In this document: positions 1 through 10,334 of the stretch, piece by piece
How the letters are laid out: the number at the start of each line of letters is the position of its first letter
Position numbering within the stretch: position 1 is the stretch's first letter
Source: Ceratopteris richardii
Taxonomy: Eukaryota > Streptophyta > Polypodiopsida > Polypodiales > Pteridaceae
Reading direction: 5' to 3'
Assembly: GCA_020310875.1 (NCBI GenBank)
Contig: CM035416.1
Coordinates: 2,170,406 to 2,234,405, forward strand
Length of the DNA: 64,000 nt
Notes under the pieces: generated by a model
The model's input: only the letters and a program-made list of their open reading frames with translations
What the model was told of the DNA's origin: nothing
The model's database searches: none
Translations under genes and position numbers: made by a program

Positions 1-2118
1 GTCCAGAGCTCTGTACTCATTCTGAAGCTGATATACATATTGATTTAATGCTAGAAATATGCTATTTACATTAAATGATGCTGGGAGGGGTGAAGATGCA
101 GGGGGAATGGGGGCGGGAAAGGGAGTTGTGAACGATGTGGATGCAAGTGGAGATGTGGGTGGAGGGGGTATGGGAGATGGAGGTGGCATGGGGGGAGGGA
201 GCGGTGCAGTGGCAGGAGATGTTTCCATAGTGTCAACTGTTTGAGTGACAGTGTAGATGGGGATCGTGGGTGGGGTGGATGTGACGTTAGTGAAGAGAGT
301 GGTGAAAGTGGGCATGGTGACTCCCCCGAATTGGATTCCCGGAGAGAGTGGAATTCCCATGACGATGGTGGTGGTAGTGTCATGTGGTGGAGTGAGTTGT
401 GTAGTGAGAGGTGGGGAGGGTGGTGACCGTGGTGCTTTCTGATGTTCGTCTGCTTGCGTTGTCTCTCCTGGTGCTGATACATTGATATGAATTTGTTTCC
501 CGGACCTCATGGGACGAGCGGGAACCCTTTTCTCAAATCTGTGAATGTAGGCCATTGCCTCATGAATGGCTTCATCCAATCCTACTGCATCAGCATGTAG
601 GTTTATGGACTCAATGAACATGTCGTCCACGCCTTCCTCCGCTAGCAGCTGGTTCATGAGTTTCTTGCCCGCTTCCAGTGACATTTTATGTTGTTCTTGA
701 ACTAGTTGCATGGTTCGATATAGTCTTTTTATTTGTGCAGAATATGCAGGGGCACTTGCTAACTCTGAAAGTTCGTCATACTCTTGTTCCTCGTAGGTTT
801 CTTCCTCTTGTTCGGTCTCTTGTTCCTCGACGTCGACTTCTACTACTTCTGGTCGGGTGGGGGCTGCTGTTGTTGTATAGGGTTGTGGTTCTTGAGCTCG
901 CTCTGTTTCCGTCTCGAGATTGGAGTCGTAGATTATTCTAGCCACTTCTTCATCCGTGAGATCATTGAGAGTAAAGCCTTGTGGAAATTCCAAATCTGAG
1001 GGGACGGGTGGAAATACCAGATTGGGTCCCTCTGTACTTGGTCTTGGTAGCCGGATGGTGAATGGCCTAATGCGTCGTGTCTGGGGAGGGGTAATTTCTG
1101 GTGTAGTGGTGGCTCCCCTTGGTTGAGCACAGGGTAATTGTACTCCCCCTCTCATCTTCTTTGATGGGGGACCTGCCGCTGATAGCCTTCTCTCGAATTC
1201 CTGGGCCCGGGGCCATATGAGTGCCCGCTGAATAGGCACGTCATAGGCAAGACATCGGTAGATTATCTTGGTTAGAGCACAACATCCGTGAAGCACATTC
1301 TTCTGCTTCTTGTTCCACCTTTGATGGGCTAGGTGAATTTGATCTATGATCCAATGTGGCACGTTGATGGGGAGGCTTTCTGTTTCTGCCAGATACAAGC
1401 TAAACCATATTTTCTTTGGGGGCATGGTGAATCTTTCCTGGGCGGGGAAAGCAAAATGCTGCATGACAGTCCGTAGGTGCAGGGCGATGGTCGGTGTCAT
1501 CGCTACCATATCCTTCAGCTTATTAAGATCTTTATGTTTCATTCTGCCTGGAACCATTGTTTCCTTTTCCGTGGGGATGTGCATGCCATACATGCCCAAT
1601 GCTTCTCGTACCAGATTAAGGGTCAGCTTGAATCTTTTAAGCTCATGACCCGGCAGCAGTGAGGGTAACACAAAGGTGTTGTCGCCTCCCTTGGCCCTGC
1701 TTGGCGTGATGGTACTGATAAGATATGAACATCGTAAGAAATCCGGCTTTGGTAAGTGGGCCCTGAAATAACTGTCCACACCGGCTTTGGTCCAAACTGA
1801 TCGCATGACTTCGACGTTTTGATAGCTTTCAAACTTGCGCGTGAAAAAGTGGTAACGTCCCCATTTACCATTAAATTCCAATTCAGCTTCCCAGAAATAG
1901 GTTCCATCGCCCAATGGTCCAGCGACATGACTGAACCAGTGAGCGTGTTTACCTACTTGAGAAGTGTGCCCTTGAGGAGGATCCTGAATGGGGAGCACAT
2001 GCACGGCTTGAAGTTCTTGCGGCCTTGCGGTGAGATGTGGCTCGAGGAGGAGTGTTTCTATATCCACAATTTGTGCGTTGGATCCGGCTTGAGAACTGGC
2101 ACCTCCAGCTTCTGCCAT
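1..2118 (-). CDS. Extra 3' ORF of the Tat-like element (C-terminal end outside window)
   Basis: This frame is open from an ATG at 2118 to the window edge, more than 700 codons, and lies downstream of integrase where an env-like or accessory ORF would sit. The N-terminal 200 residues are globular, with HWF, FLRCSYLI and FAFPAQERFTMPPKKIWF motifs. A proline/threonine-rich linker follows, and the last visible residues (QYVYQLQNEYRAL) begin what looks like a coiled coil. The same protein is found in the plus-strand element at about 39634-44030, with near-identical local motifs, so it is a lineage trait. No signal peptide or membrane anchor is visible, which argues against an envelope. Function is unknown; a Gag-like or plant-mobile-domain-like role is possible but unproven. 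Confidence 0.75.
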   Translation of the reverse strand, partial: MAEAGGASSQAGSNAQIVDIETLLLEPHLTARPQELQAVHVLPIQDPPQGHTSQVGKHAHWFSHVAGPLGDGTYFWEAELEFNGKWGRYHFFTRKFESYQNVEVMRSVWTKAGVDSYFRAHLPKPDFLRCSYLISTITPSRAKGGDNTFVLPSLLPGHELKRFKLTLNLVREALGMYGMHIPTEKETMVPGRMKHKDLNKLKDMVAMTPTIALHLRTVMQHFAFPAQERFTMPPKKIWFSLYLAETESLPINVPHWIIDQIHLAHQRWNKKQKNVLHGCCALTKIIYRCLAYDVPIQRALIWPRAQEFERRLSAAGPPSKKMRGGVQLPCAQPRGATTTPEITPPQTRRIRPFTIRLPRPSTEGPNLVFPPVPSDLEFPQGFTLNDLTDEEVARIIYDSNLETETERAQEPQPYTTTAAPTRPEVVEVDVEEQETEQEEETYEEQEYDELSELASAPAYSAQIKRLYRTMQLVQEQHKMSLEAGKKLMNQLLAEEGVDDMFIESINLHADAVGLDEAIHEAMAYIHRFEKRVPARPMRSGKQIHINVSAPGETTQADEHQKAPRSPPSPPLTTQLTPPHDTTTTIVMGIPLSPGIQFGGVTMPTFTTLFTNVTSTPPTIPIYTVTQTVDTMETSPATAPLPPPMPPPSPIPPPPTSPLASTSFTTPFPAPIPPASSPLPASFNVNSIFLALNQYVYQLQNEYRALD

Positions 2119-2323
2119 GGCCCTGCTTGCTTGTTGGTTCTGTGAGAATATAGAACCAGGTGTTAACATTGTAATGGACAGAATAAACCCGTAGTTGTCC
2201 CCGTTACAATATTGACATGAGGTAGGTTATGAGTCAGTGGTTAGTGAGTGCGCGATGACAGTGTGTGCAGTTAATGCTTGGGTAGTCCTAGGAGACTAAT
2301 GCAGTTAGTAAGTGGGGATGAAT

Positions 2324-5259
2324 TCACAAATTGGGGTCGGGGGTTTTATTACAGGTCTTAGGTTGCCAAACACCATGAATAGCTTTTGGTATTGGTTTTG
2401 TGGAGATTCGAGAGGGTTGCATGAGTAGTTCTGCTGGGAGTAGTTGTGTCACTGGGACCCATCTACGAGTGAGTCTGTGCATGCTTCTAGGTGGCAGTGT
2501 GTTCGAGTGTATCAGACAAGAGTGGGTGGTGACTGCTTGACCGAGTGAACCCTGTCGTGTATGATGTGAATTGTGCGGGGTTAATTGAGCCCGCAAGCAA
2601 GCCTTAGGCACCCAAATTTGTCTTGATTGTGGGTCAGCCTTCATCGACTTCTTGGGTACCCAAATAGATTTTATTTTCTCAAGTGAGGTTTTAGGAGTCC
2701 TCTTATTAGCATCAAGTCGTTGATTACTAATAGGAAGTTGAGACCGTTGTTGCCGCTTAGTTACGGCCGGCAGCTCGTCTTTCTGCACCCACATTTGTTT
2801 CATCGGCTGAGTTGTTCTGCGTCGTGCATTCTTTTGGTCTCTCGCCAGGAGAGTCTTCAGTGATTGATCTGCCCTTAGTTGCTGCCTCCTTCTGGCCTTT
2901 GGAAAAGAAGGGAGTTCCATTGCGGTTCTGACTCCTTTTTTGAGATCTTCATTCTTCTGCATCACATAGCCTTGGACAAGAACAGCATGGTCAACTTCAT
3001 GTGTACCCCTGGAGGGACCAGGAGTCTGTGCCTTTCCTAGTTCCTTGAGTGCTCCATTATCTAACTCTACTGTAATTTGACTATGATTGACCCATACCTG
3101 AAGAAGTCCACTTCTTAGGTTTAAGTTGACTGCTTGGTCATAGATCCAGTCTTGACCCAAGACAAGAGGTTCAGTGAGATCCTCATCTTGACACACTAGT
3201 ACTTTAACTGTCATTGCCTCATCATGAATGTAGAGGGGAAGTTCCACCTCGCCCATGCAAGGGGTTTCCACACCTCCCAATCCTATGAGATATGCTTCCA
3301 CAGGATTGACAGTTAATTGCAACTCTTGACAGTAAGACAATTTAACAGCACTAGTGGCTGCACCTGAGTCAATCAAGGTTCTTACGGTCCTTGCACTCTT
3401 TCCTTCTCCTATATCTAGGGTTATGAAAGGACGTCGATCAATTATCCTATGCGAGCTTGTTCCTGCGACTTCACACATGGCCATATGATATCCTTGATCT
3501 GCATAGTCATTCGTTCTAGGCTGATCTCTACCTTGCCTTCGTAACTTCATCCTTCTGATGCGTTCTAAAGCTTCTGCTTGAGATTCTTCTCGAATTCGCT
3601 TTTCTTCCTCTTTGCGTTTCTTGGCAGTGTTGAGTCGACTGAGCATTTCCTCCGTGAGGGGTTCCTGATACAGCTTGACTCTGCATCCGCTAACATAGTT
3701 TGGGAGAATATCACCTTCTAAGGTGGCTAGTTGTACTGCTCCACTCGTGGAGATCCTGGTGATGATCATAGGTCCGTAGCCTCTCTTTTCTAGCTTCCTT
3801 GCGTGTTGTTTCAGTGTATAGACTAAAACCAGATCTCCTGCTTTCAAGCCCTTATCCTTCACATGGGCATCAAAGTATGCCTTCTGTCTCTTCTTTGCTT
3901 CATATATCCCTGCAGCTGCTCTCAGTCTTGTTTCTCCTAATCGTTCAAGGTCAAAAAGTCTAGAGGAGAGTTCATGACCCGTCCATTCATGCTCTTGTGC
4001 CACTTTCAATGTAGGTATCAAAAAGTCTAAAGGTAGCACAGCATTTTGACCAAACACCATTTGAAAGGGAGTGGCTTGGAGTACCGTTTTGTAGGCAACT
4101 CGGTATGCCCAAACAGCATGGTGTAGCTGTTTGTCCCGATCAGAGCGTTTATTGTTCACTAATTTCGTCAATACATTGCATAAGATCTTGTTGGTGCTCT
4201 CAGCCTGGCCATTAGCTTGAGGATGATAGGGGGAAGACTTCTTATGTATTACCAAGAATTCTTGGAGTAGATTTTCAATAACCTCATTTAAGAAATGAGT
4301 ACCTCTATCACTAACTAGCTCTATAGGTAGCCCGTACCTAGTGAATACATTTTCAAACAGGAACTTAGCAGTTGTTTGTGCATCGTTCTTCGTTGTGGCT
4401 TTTACCTCTACCCACTTAGTTAGATAGTCTGTTGCAACAATGATATATTCTGCATGGGAACCCTTAGCTGGGGGATTAATAGGACCTACGAAGTCTATTC
4501 CCCACTTAGAGAATGCACGTCCGCCCATCATAGGTTTCAGTGGCATCTCATCTTTACGTATAGGATACTGGGTTCTCTGACAGACATCACAACGTTTCAC
4601 ATAGGTATGTGCATCCATGTGAAGGGTAGGCCACCAGAAGCCCGCAAATAGTATTGCCTTGATCACCCGATCTGGTCCAAAGTGTCCTCCTGCTACACCT
4701 TGGTGAGCAGTTTCCAAGATCTTAAGATATTCACTTTCATGGACACATAGCCTCAGGTAACCATCTTTACCACGCTTATATAGATTATCACCAATGAGTG
4801 AGTAATCCAGGGCTTCTTGTTCTAAACTCCTTTTTCTAGCCAGAGTCATGTCTGGAGGGAATGTTTTTGTCCTCAGGAAGGATACTAGAGGTTCACTCCA
4901 ATCTGGCACTATGGATACTTGATAAAGAGTGGCGTGTTCCACAGGTGGTTTAGTGCAGCAGATTGGGCATTCCTTGCACAATTTTGGACATCAGCTTCCA
5001 TAGTTGGCCAATGCACTCCGAATCTCCTTAGTGTTTGTAGGGTTTGTTGCTTTGAATAGTGTTGCTCTAATGCACCTACATGTGCTAATTGCAACCATTT
5101 AGCGTACTCATCTTCTATCACACAACAAGCCAAGATTCCTTGATCTGTGTGCTTGTACATGCTTCCTGCCATGATGTGGTACTTTTGGGCTTTCACAATC
5201 TCTCTATTCTGTGTGTTTACTACAGGATGGTTAGGCCCGTATGTCAATACTGGTACCAA
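2324..5259 (-). CDS. Integrase region with a second retropepsin-like domain and WVPK repeats (Tat-like element)
   Basis: An HHCC zinc-binding segment at about 4560-4720 (HQGVAGGHF...CDVCQRT) is followed by the catalytic core: D in KWGIDFVGPI, D in LVSDRGTHF, and E in HPQANGQAESTNK. A further HHCC-like segment lies just upstream, at about 4960-5140. After the integrase C-terminal part, without a chromodomain, comes an acidic/basic stretch. Then follows a second aspartic-protease-like domain at about 3090-3440 with LIDSGAATSA. The last ~200 residues repeat a W-V-P-K-like motif about five times (MWVQK, IWVPK, IWVPK, RWVPV, VWQPK). Integrase inserts the cDNA into the host genome. The role of the extra protease-like domain is not known. 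Confidence 0.85.
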
Positions 5260-7250
5260 TGGCTTAGCCCACTACGGTACAACTTCCAAATTAAACAAGT
5301 AAGCATCAGAAGGTCATCTGATACTCCTTGTGGGGCTTCTCCCGATGTGAGCCTAGAGAGATGATCTGCTCTCAAGTGAGTTCTCCCTTTCCTTACCACA
5401 ACCTCGAAATCATATTCCATTAGTAAGAGAAACCATCTTACTAATCTTCCTGTATTGCATGGCTTGTTTACGAGGTATAGCAATGCCTGATGGTCAGTAA
5501 AAAATTTAAACTTATTTGCAAGCAAATAATGTCTAAACTTTTTAACTGCATATATCATGCCTAAGCCTTCTCTCTCAGTAGTGGTATAATTTCGTGCAGC
5601 TGCATTCAATTGTCTACTGGCATAGGCAATTGGAAGATCCATATTACCTTCACCCGTAGGTTGTGCAAGTACACATCCAATAGCATAATTGGATGCATCC
5701 ACGTGAACATGGAATGGCTTGTTCCAATCTGGTGTGGTCAAGATTGGTGCTGAACATAATCTTCGTTTAAGCTCCTGGAAGGAGTTCTCACATTCATCAG
5801 TCCACTCAAAGTTAGTCAGAAGTCCGTACATGGGCTTAGCAATGACAGCATACATGTGAATGAACCGGCGGTAGTAACCACAATGTCCCATGAAAGCTTG
5901 TACTTCCTTGACATTCCTTGGCCTAGGTAGCTCCGCAATGGCTCTCACTTTTTCTTCATCAGTAGATATGCCATTCTTTGACACTATGTGCCCTAAAATC
6001 TTGCCTTGCCTGACCATGAAAACACATTTTTCTGGGTTCAGGCAGACTTGATATTCTCTACATTTGTCAAAAATTTGCCTGAGTTCAGGGATATGGGTTT
6101 GTCTAATGTTGGAGTGAGCACAAAGGTCATCAACATAGACCTCTAAATTCTTCCTCAGGAACTCCTTAAATACATGGCACATTAATCTCTGGAAGGTTGC
6201 TGGTGCATTGGTAAGCCCAAATGGCATTACTCTAAAGGCAAAAATGCCCCACTCTGTGGCAAAAGCTGTCTTATGCTGATCTTCAGGAGCTATGGCTACT
6301 TGATTGTAGCCCGAAAATCCATCGAGGAAGCTGTACACTTCCTTGCCTGCTACTCTTTCTAAGAGATGCTCTGTGATAGGAAGCGGATAGTTATCCCGAA
6401 TTGTGCCTGCATTAACCTTTTTCAAGTTAATGCATACACGCAGCTTGCCATTCTTCTTAGGCACCACAACGATGGGGGATACCCATTCAGTGTGCTCAAT
6501 TTCATAGATAAATCCAGCTTCGACCAGTCTATCTATCTCCTCTTTGATTTTGGCAGTGTAATTATCGTTATATGTATAGGGCTTTTGCTTAGAGGGTTTA
6601 GCATCTGAGGTCATGGGGATAGTGTGTGAGCATATATCAGGGTCAACACCTTTCAAATCCTTGTAACTCCAAGCGAATACATCTCTGTATTCTCTTAGCA
6701 ATGCAATTAACGCATGCTCTTCTTCCTCTGTTAGGTCATGACCTATGTACGTGCATCTCTCCTCTCCTTCTTCTAGGGCCACTACTATTTTCTTGGTGGT
6801 TTCTTTGTTATCATAGGCCTCTCCCGATTGCGCCTCTCGTTTAGGCATTCTTATCATGACTCTCCTGTCGTCTATCTCATACTTCTTAAAATTTCCCGGG
6901 ACCTCAAACAAAGATTCTTCCTCTTCTGGTGAGACTCCTCTCTTCTTTCGTCTCTTTCCTTCTTCCTTCGGGGTCACATGTGTGGCTAATCTTACATCAT
7001 TTGTAAGCTCTCCATGCCTCTGGGGTTGAAATTCTACTTCATGGAAGTATTCTTCATCTGATGCAAAAGGTGAGTCCATAATGATTGACTCTAGATCGGA
7101 GTCACTTGCATCCTCAAATGCATCAGGGCTAGGTTCGCACTCTTCTAGAACTGCCTCTCCCATGATTGGCTCTATGGAGAAGACTGAAATGTCATAGCCA
7201 TCTTCATCACAGTGAGGTGTCCATTGTTCCTCATTGATGGCTACATCCAT
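5244..7250 (-). CDS. Reverse transcriptase-RNase H region of the Tat-like element
   Basis: This open frame of 668 codons holds, after an acidic linker, a complete Ty3/gypsy reverse transcriptase. Landmarks are AWSYKDLKG, VVPKKNGKLRVC, FLDGFSGYNQV, FGLTNAPATFQRLM and the catalytic YVDD box (YVDDLCAHS). The RNase H part follows with VHVDASNYAIG, TTEREGLGMIYAV and FTDHQALLYL. It copies element RNA into DNA and removes the RNA strand. The motifs YTTTERE and GHCGYYRRFI are close to Tat/Athila versions. This is the best-preserved pol part in the window. Confidence 0.92.
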   Translation of the reverse strand: MDVAINEEQWTPHCDEDGYDISVFSIEPIMGEAVLEECEPSPDAFEDASDSDLESIIMDSPFASDEEYFHEVEFQPQRHGELTNDVRLATHVTPKEEGKRRKKRGVSPEEEESLFEVPGNFKKYEIDDRRVMIRMPKREAQSGEAYDNKETTKKIVVALEEGEERCTYIGHDLTEEEEHALIALLREYRDVFAWSYKDLKGVDPDICSHTIPMTSDAKPSKQKPYTYNDNYTAKIKEEIDRLVEAGFIYEIEHTEWVSPIVVVPKKNGKLRVCINLKKVNAGTIRDNYPLPITEHLLERVAGKEVYSFLDGFSGYNQVAIAPEDQHKTAFATEWGIFAFRVMPFGLTNAPATFQRLMCHVFKEFLRKNLEVYVDDLCAHSNIRQTHIPELRQIFDKCREYQVCLNPEKCVFMVRQGKILGHIVSKNGISTDEEKVRAIAELPRPRNVKEVQAFMGHCGYYRRFIHMYAVIAKPMYGLLTNFEWTDECENSFQELKRRLCSAPILTTPDWNKPFHVHVDASNYAIGCVLAQPTGEGNMDLPIAYASRQLNAAARNYTTTEREGLGMIYAVKKFRHYLLANKFKFFTDHQALLYLVNKPCNTGRLVRWFLLLMEYDFEVVVRKGRTHLRADHLSRLTSGEAPQGVSDDLLMLTCLIWKLYRSGLSHWYQY

Positions 7251-7343
7251 TGTTGCTAGGATTTCTGCCCAGCCGTGAGGTTCAAATTCTTCGTCTGGAA
7301 AAACTACAAGTGCATAGGCTGGGTCTTGGATTGATCTATGGGT

Positions 7344-10334
7344 TTATTTTGCACCTACCTCTCTGGCTTTTTCTCTCTTCTCTTCATCTACTGCTACTTT
7401 GCACAGCCATAAATGGGTGTCTTCATGCATCCAAGAGGATCCTGACCCTATGGAATGCACCGATTCCGTATCATCTTTGGCTCTATGGATCGGGTTCCAT
7501 TGGATAGGAGGGACATCTCTATGGGAGTAATCCTTGAGATTGACTTTGGTTGTAACACCCAAGTGCTGCAGATACAAGGAGTTGGTTCCCCAATCCTGTA
7601 CCACTTGCAACTGTCGCATAAATGGTCTTCCCAAAATCATCTCATAGGCATGATTTTTGCTGAAGTCACATATGGCAAATGTATGCTCAAACTCGACACC
7701 ACAGGTGGTTAGAATTATTCCTTCTAGCAATCCTAAGGGTCTCTCAATATGACCATCGGCCATCTGTAGTTTCATTCTCGTTGGCCTGAGTGCTGGCTTG
7801 CCCCAACGCTTCCATAGGGAAGTGGTGGCAATTGCAACTCCTGCGCCTGAGTCCAAAATTGCCTTGGTGGTGTACTCCTGGTAGGTAATGGGAAGATATG
7901 TGTTCCCTTCTTCACCTTCACACATATCTCCTATCTTATCCAAGGGAATTTCTGGCACTGTCCTATGGGATCCTACCTGGGAACGAGGTTTGGCTATTTC
8001 TGGTACTTGTTTGGCGACATGTTTCCATAATTCAGGTCTAACCTTGAGTAGCTCTTCTAACTTGAGATTGCACTGCACGTTAGTGTTCTTCACTACCTCT
8101 GTGTTCCTAGGTATGACTGAATCTTCGTTTCTTACCATGACTGTAGGTGCTCTCATACAGGTGGACCTTGCTTCCCATGGGCCTGTGAAATGGGGTAGTT
8201 CCTGTAAAGAATTAGACTCGAAGTCTAATCTTTCTTGAGATTGGATGCTCTCCTGCTCTCCGTAAATGGATGGGATGTCTGTTGGGAATTGGTCATGTGC
8301 ATCATCCACAAGTTCAATGGGAGGAGGGACTTCACTTTCCTTAGCCCATTTGTCTTCTTGAATCTCACGTAGGAATTCTGGTGTGAACCGATTCATAGAT
8401 GAAGATGTGTCTGGCTCCGTAGAGTTAGGCACATAGGCTTCAGGCACATAGGCTTCTTGAGCCGGAATGCTTACTCCTTCACTTACCTTATCCTTGTGTT
8501 GAGAGGCTGGTTCCTTTTGTGAATGTGCCATTAGATTCTCTATTCTTTCTAGGGAGGGGGGGTTGTCTGGTTCAGTGGAATTGGCCACATAAACTTTTGA
8601 TGGGGGATGGGTCATGTTTTTGCTTACGTTCTCCCTTTCTTGATTTTTTTCTTCCTTGGCAGATCTTGCAATTATGCTCTCTAACTTCTCTAGAAGTCCA
8701 TCCAAGTGTAATTGCGTCTTGGCTGAGCCCGAGTAATTGAAAAGGCGACTGGCTTCAAACATAGTATGAGCCAATGCGACCATTTTCGTGCAAAGCTTGG
8801 TTCTTTCTATCTCTAGATCAGCTCTAGGGTAACACTTGTCATGATCCGTGACATTTGGCCCTTCTTGGATTCTGGCCTGATATGCTTTAAGCATCATGTC
8901 TATATCTTCAGGAGTGGGATCAGCTAATACTGATCCTACTATAGGGGGTGGTGGAATCATATGAGGTGGGTTGGAAGGTGGCGGGTCGGATGGCGATGGG
9001 AATGGTGGTGGTGGGATAGTGTGAGAGGGAGTTTGAGAAGTGAGTTCAGTTATCTTGGCTTTGGTTTCTCTTATGCTTTCCTCGAGTTCACTCATCTTTT
9101 TAGCCCATTGTCTTTTCATTCTTTCCCGACTATCTTTCCATGCTCTAGTCCTTTTCTTTGTTATGCTCTCGGTTTCACTAGCCTCTGGGTTCTTATCCTG
9201 GTTTACCCCTTGATTTTGCTGCAATGCTTGAGCTCTAGTGACTACCTGTACGGGAGCAGTGGAAGTGACACTTCCTGTGGAATCTACCACTAACCTAATA
9301 ACGTTGATAGTAGTGATTTTTGGCATATTATTGGGGTTCTTTGGGCAATCTCGTAAGAGATGCTCTTTCCCACAATCTTGGCAAAAGCCTTGGATCGTCA
9401 CTGACTGGGGTTGTGTAGGTGGAGGTAAGGGACAATCACGAATGAGGTGATCTCCTTGGCATCTGTAGCATGGTCCTCTAGGGAATGGGGGTCTTACTTG
9501 CCTAGGTTGAGGCCTAGGGTTGGGGTTTGCATACATGACGTTTGTGTAATCTGACTCCCAACTAGGTTCATTTGGCTCTTCGCTGTAATAGGACTCACCA
9601 TGTTCTGGAGACTGCATGTAGTACGCCTGGGGACTATCCACATGTGTAGAATCAAAGCTATGGTCACTCGGGTCACTTTCAGAAAGCAAGGGTGTTACAG
9701 GGACTATAGCTCTATTCAGGTTTTCTTCTGCAACAGCATACTTTACCGGAATCACATTAGCTGGGGTAGGGGGTTGTTGAGCTAACACAGGCTGAGGCCT
9801 TTGTTGGTTTTGGTATGGTTGGTAGGTTTGTTGCGGCCTAGCATACTGCTGAGGTGGGTATTGGTTCTGGTATCTTCCTTGTTGAGGGTATGGCTGTGGG
9901 TACGTCTGCCTAACGGTTTGCGTATTGTAGGGGCAATCTTGTGCGGTGTGATTGGTGTACCTTCGTTCTATGGTGCAGTACTGACTACTAGGATTAACTT
10001 GGGGTTGGGCCATAATGGGACAGACATTCGCCATGTGGTCGCCGCCACAAGTATAGCACCTTTTCACAGGGGCAAACCTTGGGATTTGTTTGCTAGTTAC
10101 ACCTAATTTCTGAGCTACTTTTTCCGCAAGTTCCTCGATTGAGGTGGATTGCGTGGAAGAGATGTTAGAGGCACTATCTGAATCTTTGTATATCTTGGAA
10201 AGCTCTAACTCCTCCCCTAGGTTATCCTCGATGTCAATGCACATGCGTACACACTCTTCTATGGTCCTAGGGTCCTTCAAGTACACATAGGATCTCAATT
10301 TGGTACTTAGCAATCCGTCCAAGAATAAAGCCAC
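7344..10334 (-). CDS. Nucleocapsid zinc knuckles and first (usual) retropepsin of the Tat-like element
   Basis: The 996-codon frame overlaps the end of gag. It holds three zinc knuckles, CYTCGGDHMANVC, CYRCQGDHLIRDC and CQDCGKEHLLRDC, all with C-X2-C-X3-H-X4-C spacing, one residue shorter between Cys and His than the common retroviral knuckle. A long proline-rich and acidic linker follows. The retropepsin domain at about 7590-7900 has AILDSGAGVAIATT as its catalytic loop and ILGRPF as the flap-side motif. The protease would mature Gag-Pol. Confidence 0.88.
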   Translation of the reverse strand: MALFLDGLLSTKLRSYVYLKDPRTIEECVRMCIDIEDNLGEELELSKIYKDSDSASNISSTQSTSIEELAEKVAQKLGVTSKQIPRFAPVKRCYTCGGDHMANVCPIMAQPQVNPSSQYCTIERRYTNHTAQDCPYNTQTVRQTYPQPYPQQGRYQNQYPPQQYARPQQTYQPYQNQQRPQPVLAQQPPTPANVIPVKYAVAEENLNRAIVPVTPLLSESDPSDHSFDSTHVDSPQAYYMQSPEHGESYYSEEPNEPSWESDYTNVMYANPNPRPQPRQVRPPFPRGPCYRCQGDHLIRDCPLPPPTQPQSVTIQGFCQDCGKEHLLRDCPKNPNNMPKITTINVIRLVVDSTGSVTSTAPVQVVTRAQALQQNQGVNQDKNPEASETESITKKRTRAWKDSRERMKRQWAKKMSELEESIRETKAKITELTSQTPSHTIPPPPFPSPSDPPPSNPPHMIPPPPIVGSVLADPTPEDIDMMLKAYQARIQEGPNVTDHDKCYPRADLEIERTKLCTKMVALAHTMFEASRLFNYSGSAKTQLHLDGLLEKLESIIARSAKEEKNQERENVSKNMTHPPSKVYVANSTEPDNPPSLERIENLMAHSQKEPASQHKDKVSEGVSIPAQEAYVPEAYVPNSTEPDTSSSMNRFTPEFLREIQEDKWAKESEVPPPIELVDDAHDQFPTDIPSIYGEQESIQSQERLDFESNSLQELPHFTGPWEARSTCMRAPTVMVRNEDSVIPRNTEVVKNTNVQCNLKLEELLKVRPELWKHVAKQVPEIAKPRSQVGSHRTVPEIPLDKIGDMCEGEEGNTYLPITYQEYTTKAILDSGAGVAIATTSLWKRWGKPALRPTRMKLQMADGHIERPLGLLEGIILTTCGVEFEHTFAICDFSKNHAYEMILGRPFMRQLQVVQDWGTNSLYLQHLGVTTKVNLKDYSHRDVPPIQWNPIHRAKDDTESVHSIGSGSSWMHEDTHLWLCKVAVDEEKREKAREVGAK

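Noticed and set aside
66-482. Minus-strand frame rich in Pro, His and Ser
   Set aside because: It is an out-of-frame shadow of the extra retrotransposon ORF, which runs in another frame through the same bases.
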